This document shows positions 25,731 to 34,797 of a stretch of DNA of 64,000 bases, one piece after another. How positions within the stretch are numbered: the first letter of the stretch is position 1; the number at the start of each line of letters is the position of its first letter. Source of the DNA: Salinilacihabitans rarus (lineage in GTDB: Archaea; Halobacteriota; Halobacteria; Halobacteriales; Natrialbaceae); assembly GCF_024296665.1 (NCBI RefSeq), contig NZ_CP100762.1, forward strand, positions 1,426,001-1,490,000, written 5' to 3'. The notes beneath the pieces were generated by a model. That model saw only the letters and a list, made by a program, of their open reading frames with translations, did no database searches and had not been told where the DNA came from. Both the position numbers and the translations under genes were made by a program.

Positions 25731-25906
25731 GAATAAGCCTTCTCTTTCCGCCGTCCCGATACGTTCGCCCGCGGCCGGCGCCCGACCGCCGCGTCCTCCG
25801 CCCTCGACCGCGGACCCCCTCGCGGCGCCGGCGGATCGCCGGACGGCCGGACGACACACCGGTTTCACGCCCTCCTGCCAACACGAGTAGATGACAAAGT
25901 TTATTC
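25731..25906. promoter_or_regulatory. divergent promoters of aglG and aglB
   Basis: On the minus strand GCTTATTCG (about 25731-25739) lies about 28 nt before the aglG start; on the plus strand TTTATT (25900-25905) lies about 28 nt before the aglB start. Both imply leaderless transcripts. The roughly 160 bp between them are GC-rich and show no gene. Confidence 0.5.
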
Positions 25907-25930
25907 GCCACATCCCTCTGGTGGGACCTA

Positions 25931-28804
25931 ATGAGTACCGACACCGAGCACGTCGAGGAGGGAGCCGAAACCTCCACCCTCCGGGCGTGGGAACGGTGGT
26001 ATCACCTCCCGGTTCTGGGGGCCGTGATGCTGTTCATGCTGTGGGTTCGAACGCAGCAGTACGAGCGCTTCCTCACCGACGACGGCACGCCGGCGCTGGC
26101 GGGCGTCGACTCCTGGTACCACTGGCGGATGATCCGGTGGACCGCGGAGAACTACCCGAGCACGATGCCCTACGAGGCCTGGACCGGCTTCCCGACGGGC
26201 CGGTACGTCGGCCAGTTCGGGACGCTGTTCGACCAGTTGATCGTCACCGCGGCGATGATCGTCGGTCTCGGCGACCCCTCCACCGGGACGGTCTACGCGG
26301 TCGCCCTGTTCGCCATCCCCGTCATGGCCGCCCTCGTCGCGGTCCCGGTCTTCTACGCCGGCCGTCGCCTCGGCGGCACGTTCGGCGGCCTCGTCTCCGT
26401 CGTGGTCCTCGCGCTCGCGCCCGGACAGTTCCTCTCGCGGAGCACGATCGGGCAACTCGACCACCACGTCGGCGAGGTGCTGTTCATGGCCATCGCCGTC
26501 TTCGCGACGATGGTCGCGGTTCGCGTCGGCGAGCGCGACCGGCCGATCTACGAACTCGTCGCCGAGCGGGAGTGGGACGCGGTCCGCCGGCCCGCGCTGT
26601 ACGCCGCGCTCGCGGGGCTCGCGCTCGCGCTGTACGTCTGGGTCTGGCCGTCCGCGGTCGTCCTCGTCGGCATCTTCGGCGTCTTCTACGCCGTCGCCCT
26701 CTCGATCGACTACCTGCGCGGGGTCTCGCCGGACCACCTCGCGTTCGTCGGCGCGGTGAGCATGGCCGTCACCGCGCTCGTCGCGGTCGTCCTCTTCGAG
26801 GAGCCGAGCACGAGTCCGACGAGTTTCGGCTACCTCCAGGTGCTGTTGCCCGCGCTGGTCGCCGTCGGCAGTCTGTTCATGGCGTGGCTGGCCCGGCAGT
26901 GGAACGCCCGCGACCTCGACCGCCGGTACTACCCGGTCGCCATCGCCGGGCTGGCCGCCGTCGCGTTCGCGGCCATGGCGGTCGTCCTGCCGGACCTGTT
27001 CGACACCATCGCCAACAACCTCACCCGGCGGCTGCTGCCGCTCGGCGAGCCGACGACCGACGTCACCATCCGCGAGGCCCAGCGGCCCGACGACTTCACC
27101 GCACACGCCGTCGCCGAGTTCGGCGCGGCCTTCTACACGATGCTGGCCGGTCTGGCGCTCCTCGCGGCCCGGCCGTTGCTCGGCCGGGAGTACCGCGCCG
27201 AGTACACGCTGGTGATCGTCTGGTCGCTGTTCCTGATCAGCATGGCGGCGACGCAGATCCGTTTCGCCTACTATCTCGTGCTCGCGGTCGCGGTCGTCAA
27301 CGCGGCGTTCGTCGCCGACGTCGCGAACCTGTTCGACATCGACGTCCGGGGCAGTCTCGACTCGCTGCGTTCGGTCGAGACCTACCAGATCATCGTGGTG
27401 GCCCTCGTCGTGCTCTTGCTGTTCGCGCCGCTGCTTCCGCCGCTGGCGCAGGCGGGCGGGACGGCGTGGGCCCAGGGCAACGCGACCGCTCCGAACTCGG
27501 ACGCGAGGGTCTGGGAGGGGTCGAACGAGTGGCTGAACGAGAACACGCCCGAACCCGGTAACTGGGCCGGCGCCGACGGGGCGGCCGAACTCGACTACTA
27601 CGGCACCTACGAGCGCCCGGCCGACGGGGACTACGACTACCCCGAGGGCACCTACGGGGTGTTGTCGTGGTGGGACTACGGCCACCTCATCACGGTCCAG
27701 GGCGAGCGGATCCCCCACTCGAACCCGTTCCAGCAGAACGCCCGCTCCTCGTCGGCGTACCTGACCGCCGAGTCCGAGGAGCGCGGCGAGTTGATCCTCG
27801 ACGCGATCGCGGCCGGCGCGTCGGTCTCCGAGCAGTCCAACGAGGAACTCAGCGGGATCGTCGAGGGCAACGAGTCCGACGAGGAGATCCGGTACGTGAT
27901 GATCGACTACGCGACCGCCGGCGGCAAGTTCGGCGCGATCACCCAGTGGACCGGACCGGCCTACGGCCACTACGCGACTCCCGAGGACTACCAGCTCGGC
28001 GAGCCGATCCCGGTCGACGAGATCAACGAGACGCTGACCGACCTGCCGTACGACGACACGATGACGTCGCGGCTGTACTTCGGCGACGCGACCGGGATGG
28101 AGAACTACCGGCTGGTCCACGAGAACGCCGAGGCCGGGAGCCCGCTGTTCGCCAGCTACGCCGTCGTCCGGGACGGTCAGGTGGCGCTCGACGAGAACGG
28201 GCGGCCCGCGGTGGCGGTCAACCGGCAGGTCAGCCGGGGAGAACTGCTCCAGCTCGACAACGACCCCCGCTTCGAGGTCTTCGACGTCCGCCAGGCCGCC
28301 GCGGTGAAGACGTTCGAGCGCGTCGAGGGCGCGACGATCACCGGCACCGTCGACGACTCGTCGGTTGCCGACGCGAACGCGACGGTCTTCGCCTCCGTCG
28401 AACTCGCGACGGCGGACAACCGGACGTTCACCTACGTCCAGGAGGCCGCGGTCGCCGACGACGGCTCGTTCGAACTGACCGTCCCGTACGCCACCGACGA
28501 CGAACTCGCCGTCGAGGACGGCTACACGAACAGCAGCGTCGAGGCGACCGGCCCGTACGATGTCGAACTCGCCGTGGAGGGCGAGGACGGCCTCGAACTC
28601 GCCTACGACGGCACGACCGAGGTCGGCGAGACCGCGGTCGTCGAGGGCCAGACCGTCGACGTGACGCTCGAAGAAGCCACCGGCGAACCCGGAGGGGCCG
28701 ACGCCGGGGAGACGGACGGCGACGGAGACGACGGAACGCAGGACGACGCGCAGGACGGCGGAAACGACACGCAGGCGGGCGACGCGGGCGAGTCGGAGAA
28801 CTGA
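25931..28804 (+). CDS. aglB: oligosaccharyltransferase (STT3 family)
   Basis: Catalytic enzyme of archaeal N-glycosylation, 957 residues, transferring the dolichol-linked glycan to Asn in N-x-S/T sequons outside the membrane. The N-terminal 510 residues hold about 12-13 membrane helices, with the first-loop acidic motif in AGVDSWYHWRMIR. The soluble domain contains the diagnostic WWDYG at about residues 579-583, followed by GHLITVQGERIPHSNPFQ. The C-terminus has a carboxypeptidase-regulatory-like beta region (about 790-915) and an extremely acidic Gly/Asp/Gln tail. It closes the agl cluster; a DUF368 gene follows 80 nt later on the same strand and is probably cotranscribed. Confidence 0.97.
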   Translation: MSTDTEHVEEGAETSTLRAWERWYHLPVLGAVMLFMLWVRTQQYERFLTDDGTPALAGVDSWYHWRMIRWTAENYPSTMPYEAWTGFPTGRYVGQFGTLFDQLIVTAAMIVGLGDPSTGTVYAVALFAIPVMAALVAVPVFYAGRRLGGTFGGLVSVVVLALAPGQFLSRSTIGQLDHHVGEVLFMAIAVFATMVAVRVGERDRPIYELVAEREWDAVRRPALYAALAGLALALYVWVWPSAVVLVGIFGVFYAVALSIDYLRGVSPDHLAFVGAVSMAVTALVAVVLFEEPSTSPTSFGYLQVLLPALVAVGSLFMAWLARQWNARDLDRRYYPVAIAGLAAVAFAAMAVVLPDLFDTIANNLTRRLLPLGEPTTDVTIREAQRPDDFTAHAVAEFGAAFYTMLAGLALLAARPLLGREYRAEYTLVIVWSLFLISMAATQIRFAYYLVLAVAVVNAAFVADVANLFDIDVRGSLDSLRSVETYQIIVVALVVLLLFAPLLPPLAQAGGTAWAQGNATAPNSDARVWEGSNEWLNENTPEPGNWAGADGAAELDYYGTYERPADGDYDYPEGTYGVLSWWDYGHLITVQGERIPHSNPFQQNARSSSAYLTAESEERGELILDAIAAGASVSEQSNEELSGIVEGNESDEEIRYVMIDYATAGGKFGAITQWTGPAYGHYATPEDYQLGEPIPVDEINETLTDLPYDDTMTSRLYFGDATGMENYRLVHENAEAGSPLFASYAVVRDGQVALDENGRPAVAVNRQVSRGELLQLDNDPRFEVFDVRQAAAVKTFERVEGATITGTVDDSSVADANATVFASVELATADNRTFTYVQEAAVADDGSFELTVPYATDDELAVEDGYTNSSVEATGPYDVELAVEGEDGLELAYDGTTEVGETAVVEGQTVDVTLEEATGEPGGADAGETDGDGDDGTQDDAQDGGNDTQAGDAGESEN

Positions 28805-28884
28805 CGCCGGCCGTCCGAACCGCGCCGCCCGCACCAACGGGGAGTGAGAACGCTTTTACCGGCACCCGGAATACACCCCGAGCG

Positions 28885-29844
28885 ATGCGAGAGCTTCTCG
28901 TCGTCTATCTCAAGGGGTTCGCGATGGGCACCGCCGACGCCGTCCCGGGCGTCTCCGGGGGCACGATCGCGCTCATCGCGGGCATCTACGACCGCCTGAT
29001 CCGGGCGCTGACCGCGCTCGACCCGCGGGCGTTGCGGCCGGCGCTCCGGCTTCACGACTCGGCCGGCCGGGCGGCGTTCCGCGAGGCCATGGTACGCATG
29101 GACGTCCCGTTTCTGGCGGCGCTCGGCCTCGGCGTCGGGACGGCGCTCGTGACGTTCGCACACCTCGTCGACGCGGTCGTGGAGGCGTACCCGGTGCCGT
29201 CGTACGCGTTCTTCTTCGGCCTGATCGCCGCGTCGGCGGTCGTCCTCTACGGCGAGATCGGTCGCTGGACCCCGCCCCGGATCGCGGTGTCGCTCGCCGG
29301 AGTCGTCGTCGCGGCCGTGGTGACTGGCGCGACGGCGACCGGGGTCTCCCACACCACCCCGATCGTCTTCCTCGCGGGCGCGATAGCGATCTGTGCGATG
29401 GTGCTGCCCGGCGTCTCGGGTGCGTTCTTCCTGCTCGTGCTCGGCCAGTACACGTACCTGGCGGGCGTGCTGACCGACTTCGTCGACGCGCTCGCCGGCC
29501 TGGCCGACGGCGGGTCGGTCGCGCCGGTCGTCGAGTCCGGGACGGTGGTCGCCGTCTTCGGCGCGGGCGCGGTCGTCGGCCTCTTCTCGATGGCTCACCT
29601 CGTCCGCCGGGCGCTGGACCGGTACCGCGCGGCGACGCTCGCGTTCCTCGTCAGCCTGATGGTCGGCGCGCTGCGGTTCCCGATCGAGAAGGTGGCCGCC
29701 GCCCTCGGCGAGACGCCGGCGGGTTCGCCGGGGGTGGCGGTGCTCGCGGCCGCCCTCGGCGCCGGCGCCGTGCTGGTGTTCGACCGCTACACGGCCGACC
29801 TCGAGTACGACGCCGACCCGGCCCGGGTCCGCGACGGCGCCTGA
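28885..29844 (+). CDS. DUF368 membrane protein, candidate dolichyl-phosphate recycling translocase
   Basis: A 319-residue polytopic protein, start MRELLVVYLKGFAMGTADAV. It carries the two inverted family signatures DAVPGVSGGTIALIAGIYDRL (about residues 18-38) and MVLPGVSGAFFLLVLGQY (about 172-189), with roughly 8-9 hydrophobic segments. Bacterial DUF368 proteins (PopT) were shown to return undecaprenyl phosphate to the cytoplasmic face. Archaea use dolichol phosphate, which AglB releases (directly or as diphosphate) outside. Its position right after aglB makes recycling of the archaeal carrier a natural inference, but no sequence feature shows the lipid directly. The ATG at 28885 is selected because conservation starts there. 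Confidence 0.9.
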   Translation: MRELLVVYLKGFAMGTADAVPGVSGGTIALIAGIYDRLIRALTALDPRALRPALRLHDSAGRAAFREAMVRMDVPFLAALGLGVGTALVTFAHLVDAVVEAYPVPSYAFFFGLIAASAVVLYGEIGRWTPPRIAVSLAGVVVAAVVTGATATGVSHTTPIVFLAGAIAICAMVLPGVSGAFFLLVLGQYTYLAGVLTDFVDALAGLADGGSVAPVVESGTVVAVFGAGAVVGLFSMAHLVRRALDRYRAATLAFLVSLMVGALRFPIEKVAAALGETPAGSPGVAVLAAALGAGAVLVFDRYTADLEYDADPARVRDGA

Positions 29845-29965
29845 GCGACGGTCGGGGTCGTCGATCCCGTCACGAATCGCACCGGTCGGCACACTGTACT
29901 CATCGCCGAGCTACCCGAAATAATGGGGTGGATTAATAACCATTGGAGATGATTATGTGGGTGCA

Positions 29966-30103
29966 ATGTCCGCGAAAGGTCGTCTGAAAGACTCCCTCGC
30001 ATCGCACCCCCGAATGATCGGCGCGCTGTTCACGCTGCTGGTGCTGCTCAGCCAGAGCGGCACCGTCCTCGCCGGAGCGTCGAACACGAATCCTGGCCCC
30101 TGA
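29966..30103 (+). CDS. 45-residue single-helix membrane protein (DUF7503-like)
   Basis: Start MSAKGRLKDSLASHPRMIGA, then one hydrophobic helix (about residues 18-36, ending LSQSGTVLAG) and the tail ASNTNPGP. I recall many haloarchaeal paralogues of this shape (SHPRMIG...LLLSQSG), listed as DUF7503; function unknown. ATTAATAACC about 30 nt upstream suggests a leaderless promoter. It converges on the CHAT gene with an 8-nt gap. It may be a tiny membrane or exported peptide, since the helix plus Ala-Gly could also be a signal peptide. Confidence 0.72.
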   Translation: MSAKGRLKDSLASHPRMIGALFTLLVLLSQSGTVLAGASNTNPGP

Positions 30104-30111
30104 AAGACGTC

Positions 30112-32190
30112 TCACGGCAGATCGGGGAGTCCGGGAGAGTCGTTCCAGATTATCGAACCGTTTTTGCAGACGGGTAGCCGGGCCCACGTAAGATACGCCA
30201 GCAGTTCAGACCGCGGAATCGACGAGTTCCGGACGGTTCCGGAGGTGAGATGCCGTTCGGTTATCGTCTCGATGTTCGGCTTGGTAGCGGAGCCGATCGC
30301 CAGTTCTTTCGTCGGATACGACTTGATAACTGCGTCGTACGGCTCCTCGTCGTTTTCGATCCACATCGCGGTCGGCGCACCCCCGTCCGTCTGGGCGATG
30401 TCCGCCGAGCCGTCGCCGACGATGAGGTACTCGTCGCCGAGCGCCGTCGTCTCTCGCACCAGTTCGAGCGCCGCCCGCAGGGGAAAGCCGAGGTTCAACA
30501 GCCGTGCCATCGTCTCGCCCACCTCGACGGCGTCCTCGTTGCCGACGTCCTGGAGGGTGGCGATCCCCCCGAACGCGCCGCGTCGGGTCAGGGCGAGCCC
30601 CTGATCGTACGACCGGCAGGCGTTGAGGAAGAAGACCCCGAGGTCGACCGACGACAGCGAGCGCACGTCGAGTTCGCCGTCCGAACAGCGGAGGCCGTCG
30701 GGGGTCGCGTGGCCGATGTAGTGCAGGAAGTCGTAGCCGCGGTCCAGCAGCGCCGCGAGTTCGTCGGTCGCGACGCCGAACTCGGAGTCGACGTCGAACG
30801 GGAGCGCCTCCCGGTTCCCGTAGGCCGCGCCGAGCAGGTCGTGCTCCTCGAGCATCCGCGCGTCGTTGCAGACGACGAGGATCTCGATCGACTCGTTTCG
30901 CCGTCCCCGCGAGAGCTGGTTCCGGTAGGCTTCGAGGGTCGCCTTCGACGCGCCGCGCGGGACGTCCTCGCCGAACCAGGCCTGCTCGATCGAGCCGTCG
31001 TCGACCGCCGGTTCGACGTACGTCTTCGGCTCTCGCTCCTCGACCGGGCGAACCGACGGCGAGCGCTCGACCGACGCGGACCGCACGAACGTCGCCTCGG
31101 CGTCGGCGGCGGGCGCCGGCGCCCGGACGACCTCGCCGCGGGGCTCCCTGACGACGCCGAGTTCGTTGACGACGAACGGGAGGATCTCGATACCGTCGGG
31201 CGTCGAGGGGACGTGCGCCGTCAGCGGCCAGCGCGGCACGTACGGCTCGACGACCTCGTACGGAACGTCGAGGTAGCGGTCGACCCGCTCGGAGAGCGTC
31301 GCGTCGTAGACGCGGCCGGGGTCGAACGGCAGGACGTCTTCGAGTCGGCTCCGCTCGTGGAGGGGGTCGGGGTAGACGCCCTCGGTGCGGACGACGCAGT
31401 CGAGGAGGAACAGTCGTTTGAGCGCGCGCGCGGCGTCGTCCGCCAGCGGGCGGTCGACCCCGAGTTCGTGGGTCGCCGTCGCGGTCTCGATCGCCGGCCG
31501 GTCGCCGGGGCGGACGTCGGCGCCGAGGTAGAACGACAGCGAGGCGACGGCGTAGAGGTCGCGGTACGTCGGCGGCACCCGGATCGTGATCGGCGTCTCC
31601 AGCGGCGTCACGACCGGCGGGATCTCGAGGTCGTCGCCGAGTTCGATCAGGGGCGGGTGGCCGCGCAGGCTCGGCCACGACCGCTCCGGCGAGGTCGTCT
31701 TCAGCGCCGAGGAGAGCGCGGAGAGCGCCCGCATCGTCGCCTCGGGGTCGGCGGGCGTCCGGACGGTCGCGGTGGGCCGCTCGTGTAGCGAGCGCGCCCC
31801 GACGTCGATCGTCGTCTCGCGCTCGAAGGTGAGGTGAATGGAGTCGATCCCCGTCTCGATCTCGCCGGCCCCGGGGACGCGACAGTACAGTTTGATCGGG
31901 CCGCCGAGGCCGACGAACCGCGTCCCGTCGAGGCTGACCCGCTCGCCGACGTCGACGTCCCGGATCGACTGGCCGTTCTCGTCGTGGAGGTGGACCGAGT
32001 AGCGCTGGTCGAAGACGAGCGACGCCGTCTCGATCGAGCAGGCGCTGTCGACGGGAAAGCAGAACCGCTCGGGGGCGATCGCCGCGGGCGAGACCGGCTT
32101 CGAGGTCCGGACGCGGAGCCGGCGCTGTTCGATCCGGTCGTAGACTTCGAGGCTCGACGGCGCCGTCGTACTGTCGAATTCGACGCTCAT
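30112..32190 (-). CDS. CHAT (caspase-like) domain protein
   Basis: A 692-residue protein. The C-terminal half is a CHAT protease-like domain: catalytic His494 in FLHYIGHATPDG and Cys525 in VFFLNACRSYDQG, followed by FGGIATLQDVGNEDAV and a LNLGFPLRAALE helix. The N-terminal half (about residues 1-420) is an uncharacterised beta-rich region with repeated polar segments. CHAT peptidases in bacteria and archaea act in proteolytic signalling, some in anti-phage defence. Here it follows, 51 nt downstream, an Orc1-like ATPase that is itself coupled to glpC. The start at 32190 (MSVEFDSTTAPSS) is preferred to an ATG at 32235. Confidence 0.82.
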   Translation of the reverse strand: MSVEFDSTTAPSSLEVYDRIEQRRLRVRTSKPVSPAAIAPERFCFPVDSACSIETASLVFDQRYSVHLHDENGQSIRDVDVGERVSLDGTRFVGLGGPIKLYCRVPGAGEIETGIDSIHLTFERETTIDVGARSLHERPTATVRTPADPEATMRALSALSSALKTTSPERSWPSLRGHPPLIELGDDLEIPPVVTPLETPITIRVPPTYRDLYAVASLSFYLGADVRPGDRPAIETATATHELGVDRPLADDAARALKRLFLLDCVVRTEGVYPDPLHERSRLEDVLPFDPGRVYDATLSERVDRYLDVPYEVVEPYVPRWPLTAHVPSTPDGIEILPFVVNELGVVREPRGEVVRAPAPAADAEATFVRSASVERSPSVRPVEEREPKTYVEPAVDDGSIEQAWFGEDVPRGASKATLEAYRNQLSRGRRNESIEILVVCNDARMLEEHDLLGAAYGNREALPFDVDSEFGVATDELAALLDRGYDFLHYIGHATPDGLRCSDGELDVRSLSSVDLGVFFLNACRSYDQGLALTRRGAFGGIATLQDVGNEDAVEVGETMARLLNLGFPLRAALELVRETTALGDEYLIVGDGSADIAQTDGGAPTAMWIENDEEPYDAVIKSYPTKELAIGSATKPNIETITERHLTSGTVRNSSIPRSELLAYLTWARLPVCKNGSIIWNDSPGLPDLP

Positions 32191-32241
32191 TCCGGTTCGA
32201 TAGCGCTGATATTCACGCGAACGACCAAAAATCAACCGCCG

Positions 32242-33408
32242 TCAGATCTCGCCGTCGTCGCCCGGCTCCGAGACGAGCGCGCGGTAGACGAGCGTCGGGA
32301 ACCGCGGCTCGACCGTGCTCGGCCGCCGGCCGCTCCCGTTCGAGGGAAGCTGGCGGCGCTCCAGGACGCCACGGTCGGCGAGTTCGTAGAGGAGCCGCTT
32401 GACGGTCCCCGTGGTCAGCGACGAGCCGGCGGCGACGTCGGCGGCGAGGTCGCCGATCGGCCGGTCGGCAGGCTCGCGGTCGACGAGTTCGAGCAGCACC
32501 CGCCGGCGCGTCTCCGAGAGCGCGAGCGCGCGGCCGACGTGGACGCTGTCCGGCGGGACCGCGGCCTTCCCCTCCTCGAAGTACACCGGTTCGAGGCGGT
32601 CGGCGCCGGCCTCGCTGGCGAGCCGTGCGGTGCCGAACAGGGCCGCGAGGCCGTCGTGGGCGTTGCCGTCGGCCCACCGCGCGAGGTCGCGGATCGAGCC
32701 GTGATCGAACGCGCCCGCGGCCAGCCCGGCCGACGCCCGCTCGGTGAGGACGTCGACGAGTTCGTGGCGCCGGTAGGCGGGGACCGAGACCGTCTCGCCG
32801 CTCCAGTCCGCGGGCTCCCGGACGCCGACGGCGACCGTCGAGACGCTGTCGGCGACCGGGTCGAGCAACTCGCGTGCCCGCCCGTACGAGAGCGTCGCCG
32901 GTTCGTCGTGGTGGTCGATCGCCACGACCGCCCGCCGGGCGGGCCGGTCCAGCCGGGTGCGGAGCCGATCGCGGAGGTCGTCGGTGCCGACGCCGCCGGT
33001 CGGAACCGTCTCCGAGGAGAGCGCAGACAACACGGCCCGGTAGAACGCGAAGGCGCTCTCGGTCCGGCGACTGTCGACGTAGACGAACCACGTCGTGGGC
33101 GTCTCGCTGCCCCCGCGCGTCGTCGTCGCGATCGCCCGACGCGAGCCGCCGAGTCGCTCGCCGAGGCCGGCAAACAGCGCGGTCACCACCGCGGACGTGC
33201 CCGCGCCCGGCGGGCCGACGACCGCGATCGGCGGCGGGAGGTCGCCGTCGAAGATCGGTTCGAGCGCGTCGAGACACCGTTCGAGAACCGGCCCACGCCC
33301 GATCGGTTGCGGACGGTGGACGACCGGGCTCAGGTGGTCGCGGTCGACGACGATGCCGCGGTCGCCGTGGGCCGACTGTCGTCGCGCGATTCGCTCGCGG
33401 AGGTCCAT
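32242..33408 (-). CDS. Orc1/Cdc6-like AAA ATPase with winged helix; Walker A lysine absent
   Basis: A 388-residue protein with an Orc1/Cdc6-type layout: HRPQPIGRGPVLERCLDALE before the P-loop, an AAA core, and a C-terminal winged helix (about residues 300-365, LSETRRRVLLELV...GTVKRLLYELADRGVLERR). The P-loop reads GPPGAGTS (65-72) with Thr where the catalytic Lys belongs; Walker B is AVVAIDHHDEP. ATP binding may therefore be altered or lost. The gene starts at 33408, sharing one base with the glpC stop (TGATG), so it is translationally coupled to glpC. I regard it as a regulator-like Orc paralogue, not an origin initiator; no origin repeats are visible nearby. Confidence 0.78.
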   Translation of the reverse strand: MDLRERIARRQSAHGDRGIVVDRDHLSPVVHRPQPIGRGPVLERCLDALEPIFDGDLPPPIAVVGPPGAGTSAVVTALFAGLGERLGGSRRAIATTTRGGSETPTTWFVYVDSRRTESAFAFYRAVLSALSSETVPTGGVGTDDLRDRLRTRLDRPARRAVVAIDHHDEPATLSYGRARELLDPVADSVSTVAVGVREPADWSGETVSVPAYRRHELVDVLTERASAGLAAGAFDHGSIRDLARWADGNAHDGLAALFGTARLASEAGADRLEPVYFEEGKAAVPPDSVHVGRALALSETRRRVLLELVDREPADRPIGDLAADVAAGSSLTTGTVKRLLYELADRGVLERRQLPSNGSGRRPSTVEPRFPTLVYRALVSEPGDDGEI

Positions 33409-34718
33409 CACTCGGTCCCGACCAGCGCCGCCTCGAGGACCTCGAGCGGGTGCGTGATCTCGTATCCCGTGCCGTGTTCCATCTGCATCGCGCAGGTGGG
33501 ACACTCGGTCAGACCCGCCTCGCCGTCGACTTGCTCCATGTGCTCGAACATCTCCTCGCCGATCTTCATGGACGTTTCGTAGTGCTCTTCCTTCCAGCCG
33601 TAGGTGCCGGAGATGCCGGAACAGGAGTCACCGACGTCGTGGGCCTCGACGCCGTCGATGGTCGCGAGCACCTCGACCGCCTGCCCGTCGAGTCCCTGAT
33701 TGCGGGCGTGACACGGCGCGTGGTAGGCGAACTCGCCGAGGTCGGCCGAGGTCCCTTCGAGTTCGGTTTCGAGGTCCTCGTGGACGCGCAGGTACTCGAG
33801 GGCCTCCCAGGTGTTCTCCGAGACGTCCTCGACCCCGTCGATGTCGAACAGTTCGGGGTACTCCTGGCGCAGCGACATCGAACAGGAGGTACAGGAGGCG
33901 ATGACGTCGGCGCCGTCGTCGATCGCGGCGGCGAGTTCGGGGACGTTGACCTCCGCGGCCCGCTTGGCGTCCTGGAGCATCCCGTTCGCGTACATCGGCG
34001 TGCCCGAACAGCGCTGCTTCGGGACCATGATCTCGTAGCCGAGGTGCTCGAAGACGCGGACGAGGGCCTTGCCGACCTCGGGTGTGTTGTAGTTCGAGTA
34101 ACAGCCGTGGAAGTAGGCGATGCGCTTGTCGGGGTTCTCCACCTGCGCGCCGCCGCGTTCGGCCCACCAGCTACGGAACGTCTGGGTCGCGAACTCGGGG
34201 AACTCCCGGTCGCCGGCGAATCCCAGGGTCTTCTCGCCCAGCCACCTCGTGATCGACAGCCCCATCACGAAGTTCGCGAGTCGGGGGAACATGGCACCCA
34301 GCGGCGCGAACGTCCCGTAGTTCGCGAGGATGCGGTTGCGGACGTACTCGCGGGAGAACTTGTTCATCTGGCGCTCGACGTACTCCCCGCGGGCGGTGTT
34401 GTGCATCTGCGAGAGGGGCACCTCCGAGGGGCAGGCGTGGTCACAGCGCATGCAGTTGGAACACTTCAGCACCGAGTCGTCGATGTCGTGGTCCTCCTGG
34501 CGCTTGAGCCGCCACTGTTCGGGGCCCTGGAACTTCGGCCCCGGGAACTCCTCGTCGACCTCGGCGACCGGACAGTTCGTGTCGCAGGTCGAGCACTTGT
34601 AACAGTTGTCCGCCCCTGGCCGCAGGTCCATCTCCTCGGCCTCGGGGAACACCTGAACTGGTTCGAACTCGTCGTCGCCCGGTACGTGATCGTCCGTGGG
34701 TCGTTGCGCGTCGCTCAT
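33408..34718 (-). CDS. glpC: anaerobic-type glycerol-3-phosphate dehydrogenase subunit C
   Basis: Membrane-associated iron-sulfur electron carrier of GlpABC, 436 residues. Two N-terminal [4Fe-4S] motifs are visible, CYKCSTCDTNCP (about residue 38) and CSNCMRCDHACPSE (about 85), then two CCG-type domains including YFHGCYSNY, CTSCSMSLRQEYP, YHAPCHARNQG and CSGISGTYGWK. It passes electrons from GlpAB to the quinone pool during growth on glycerol, the main carbon source in many brines. It lies 79 nt after glpB and is followed by an Orc-like gene whose start overlaps the glpC stop. Confidence 0.93.
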   Translation of the reverse strand: MSDAQRPTDDHVPGDDEFEPVQVFPEAEEMDLRPGADNCYKCSTCDTNCPVAEVDEEFPGPKFQGPEQWRLKRQEDHDIDDSVLKCSNCMRCDHACPSEVPLSQMHNTARGEYVERQMNKFSREYVRNRILANYGTFAPLGAMFPRLANFVMGLSITRWLGEKTLGFAGDREFPEFATQTFRSWWAERGGAQVENPDKRIAYFHGCYSNYNTPEVGKALVRVFEHLGYEIMVPKQRCSGTPMYANGMLQDAKRAAEVNVPELAAAIDDGADVIASCTSCSMSLRQEYPELFDIDGVEDVSENTWEALEYLRVHEDLETELEGTSADLGEFAYHAPCHARNQGLDGQAVEVLATIDGVEAHDVGDSCSGISGTYGWKEEHYETSMKIGEEMFEHMEQVDGEAGLTECPTCAMQMEHGTGYEITHPLEVLEAALVGTE

Positions 34719-34797
34719 CTGATCACCCGTGTCTCGGTCGCGTCGGTCGCATCGGTCGTCGCCGGTTCGCCGGTCGGTCGCGTCGCACCGGCGGCGC

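Noticed and set aside
25928-28837. Very long antisense open frame (about 970 codons) opposite aglB, and similar ones opposite leuC, ilvB, aglM/aglF and the glp genes
   Set aside because: High-GC haloarchaeal codon bias removes stops from other frames. These translations are Arg- or Asp/Val-monotonous with no domain pattern, while the opposite strand encodes clear enzymes.
29845-29965. Possible tRNA or small RNA between the DUF368 gene and the 45-residue ORF
   Set aside because: No cloverleaf or C/D-box pattern; the AT-rich TTAATAACC is a promoter for the small ORF.
32242-33408. A replication origin next to the Orc1/Cdc6-like gene
   Set aside because: No origin-recognition-box repeats or AT-rich unwinding element in the flanks, the gene is inside the glp operon, and the P-loop is degenerate.
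34719-34797. 79-bp gap between glpB and glpC as a small gene
   Set aside because: No ORF with a start codon and plausible composition; it is an intra-operon spacer.
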